This document shows, piece by piece, positions 63,176 through 64,000 of a DNA stretch of 64,000 bases. Within the stretch, counting starts at the first letter, position 1, and every line of letters starts with the position of its first letter. Where the stretch lies: contig CM030945.1 of the NCBI GenBank assembly GCA_018136815.1, forward strand, positions 37,811-101,810, given 5' to 3'. Source of the DNA: Isochrysis galbana (lineage: Eukaryota > Haptophyta > Isochrysidales > Isochrysidaceae). The notes under the pieces were generated by a model that had not been told where the DNA came from, did not search any database, and saw only the letters and a program-made list of their open reading frames with translations. A program made the translations under genes and the position numbers.

Positions 63176-63631
63176 ATGACAGATAGCAGGGTACGAACAC
63201 AATCAATGCGTGTGTGGCAGAGCAGCGAAGGCGGCGTTCGTGGTTAGTTTGAGCTTTGCATTGGCATTGCGATTGAGTTCTCTTTGTTTTAGGGGGGTTT
63301 CCTAAGGGAAACGCGTTGCGGATGTATACTTGCGGCTACTTTCGGGATGAAAAATTGTGAGAAGTGTCACGAGAAGTTTGGGTAGTCCGCTACAAGATTC
63401 TTGCAAGTTTGGCCGAGAAGTTTGGGCGAGTTTTGCTAGAAGTATTGACCTGGCCCTAGTCGCGAGCCGCACTCCCAGGCCCGCATGGGCCAGCTCTCGT
63501 ACTGACTCCCCCCCCCATCCTTGGTCGCCAGGCAGACAGGGGACTCAGGGCGGCACCCAAGGCTAGCGAGGCGAGCGAGGGAGAGGCAGGGGGGGCCAGG
63601 AGCTGAGCCCCAGCCTCCACTGCCCCCCTGA
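63176..63631. other. Repeat-rich, no gene
   Basis: 63310-63450 repeats 'gagaagtttggg' words. 63450-63630 is hairpin-element body in plus sense (reverse of 20165-20290), leading into the methylase-like frame. Confidence 0.5.
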
Positions 63632-64000
63632 ACTGCCCCTGCTGGCCCTCTGGGCGCCCCTGAAGGACCTGCCGCCCAGTTTCGCCGCCGCCTGGAGGCT
63701 AAAGCGCCATTCCTGGCAGTCGAGAACCCCAAGATGCACCACTACGCTAAGGCGTTGTTGGACGGCATCGAAGCTACGCAATACGTCCACCCGTGGCAGC
63801 ACGGCACCGGACACACGAAAGCTACAGGACTCTACCTCTCCTCGAGCCTCCCTCCGCTCCAACCAACGTGCATTGTTCCGGGCCGAGAGGCCGTGATGGC
63901 TAACCTTCCCATGACCCCTCATCGCGGCGCTCTCCGGAGCCGCACTTACGTGGGCATCGCGGGGGCGATGGCATCTCAGTGGATGCCGGTGGTCCTAGAC
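63632..64000 (+). CDS. Phage-type DNA methylase-like frame, runs off the window
   Basis: Open from the codon after TGA at 63629-63631 to the last base (123 codons, no stop). The reading FRRRLEAKAPFLAVENPKMH, TQYVHPWQHGTGHTKATGLY, LSSSLPPLQPT and LRSRTYVGIAGAMASQW matches a pattern I know from phage and virus SAM-dependent DNA methylase-like proteins ('..vENP.. ..qPw.fGh..tKaT.lwL.gLP.L.PT.. ..RS.T..GIA.AMA.QW'). No start codon before 63733. It directly follows hairpin-retroelement body DNA in the same sense, so it may belong to an autonomous member of that family. Exact enzymatic class is uncertain. Confidence 0.55.

Overview
This is nuclear DNA from a GC-rich, intron-bearing eukaryotic microalga. 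A haptophyte or similar secondary-plastid lineage is my best guess, and this is inference. The signs are spliceosomal introns of about 100-240 nt, many N-terminal hydrophobic signal-plus-basic presequences that suggest bipartite plastid or ER targeting, GPCR-kinase fusions, very low gene density, and dense nested transposons. There is one 100-N assembly gap (56989-57088). I saw no bacterial operons, no CRISPR array and no convincing tRNA or rRNA gene.

Recognisable host genes, left to right: a proline-rich RRM-like protein (141-2912, -); inositol monophosphatase-like (7465-8424, -); a tryptophan-repeat protein (10760-11569, -) beside a small divergent gene (12166-12378, +); a seven-exon GPCR-PIP kinase fusion (12934-18120, -); a divergent rhodanese / RluA pseudouridine synthase pair (20977-23000); a five-exon RCCR-like gene (27560-29392, +) converging on a small gene (29394-29759, -); a four-exon thioredoxin (30401-31609, +); a two-exon SAM methyltransferase (37044-38203, -); peptidyl-tRNA hydrolase (40824-41543, -); a small nuclear-type protein (42044-42403, -); a nine-exon HPAT/SGT-type protein glycosyltransferase with ShKT domain and TM tail (45701-49487, +); a small membrane protein (53209-53577, -); a small secreted protein (57142-57528, +); and RFT1 (60503-62334, -). 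For the multi-exon genes the exon phases agree across every proposed junction. Five introns in other genes and nearly all introns here start GTG rather than GTA.

The rest is mobile DNA. (1) A ~3.9-kb element at 32554-36497 carries a decayed Fanzor/TnpB-family (RuvC-like, RNA-guided nuclease family) gene between two facing tandem-repeat arrays; solo ends of the same element type occur at 23073, 26174 and 59555. (2) A retroelement family begins with a hairpin whose two arms change together between copies and whose loop is TTAT or TTAA; three copies have exact 15-20 bp target-site duplications, and one keeps a LINE reverse-transcriptase tail. (3) A 5'-truncated LINE-like family has two copies with 16-bp duplications, one inserted inside the hairpin of a family-2 element. 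(4) Two non-autonomous elements with perfect 8-bp duplications (hAT-like) contain what look like captured host promoter plus first-exon segments. (5) There are MITEs with long inverted repeats. (6) Several retroelement leaders end in a conserved MSAPSSRSPSP-type start.

Two DNA-methyltransferase-like frames are embedded in repeat context: a truncated C5-cytosine methyltransferase abruptly joined to an unrelated coding fragment (43593-44724), and a phage-type methylase-like frame running off the window end (63632-64000).
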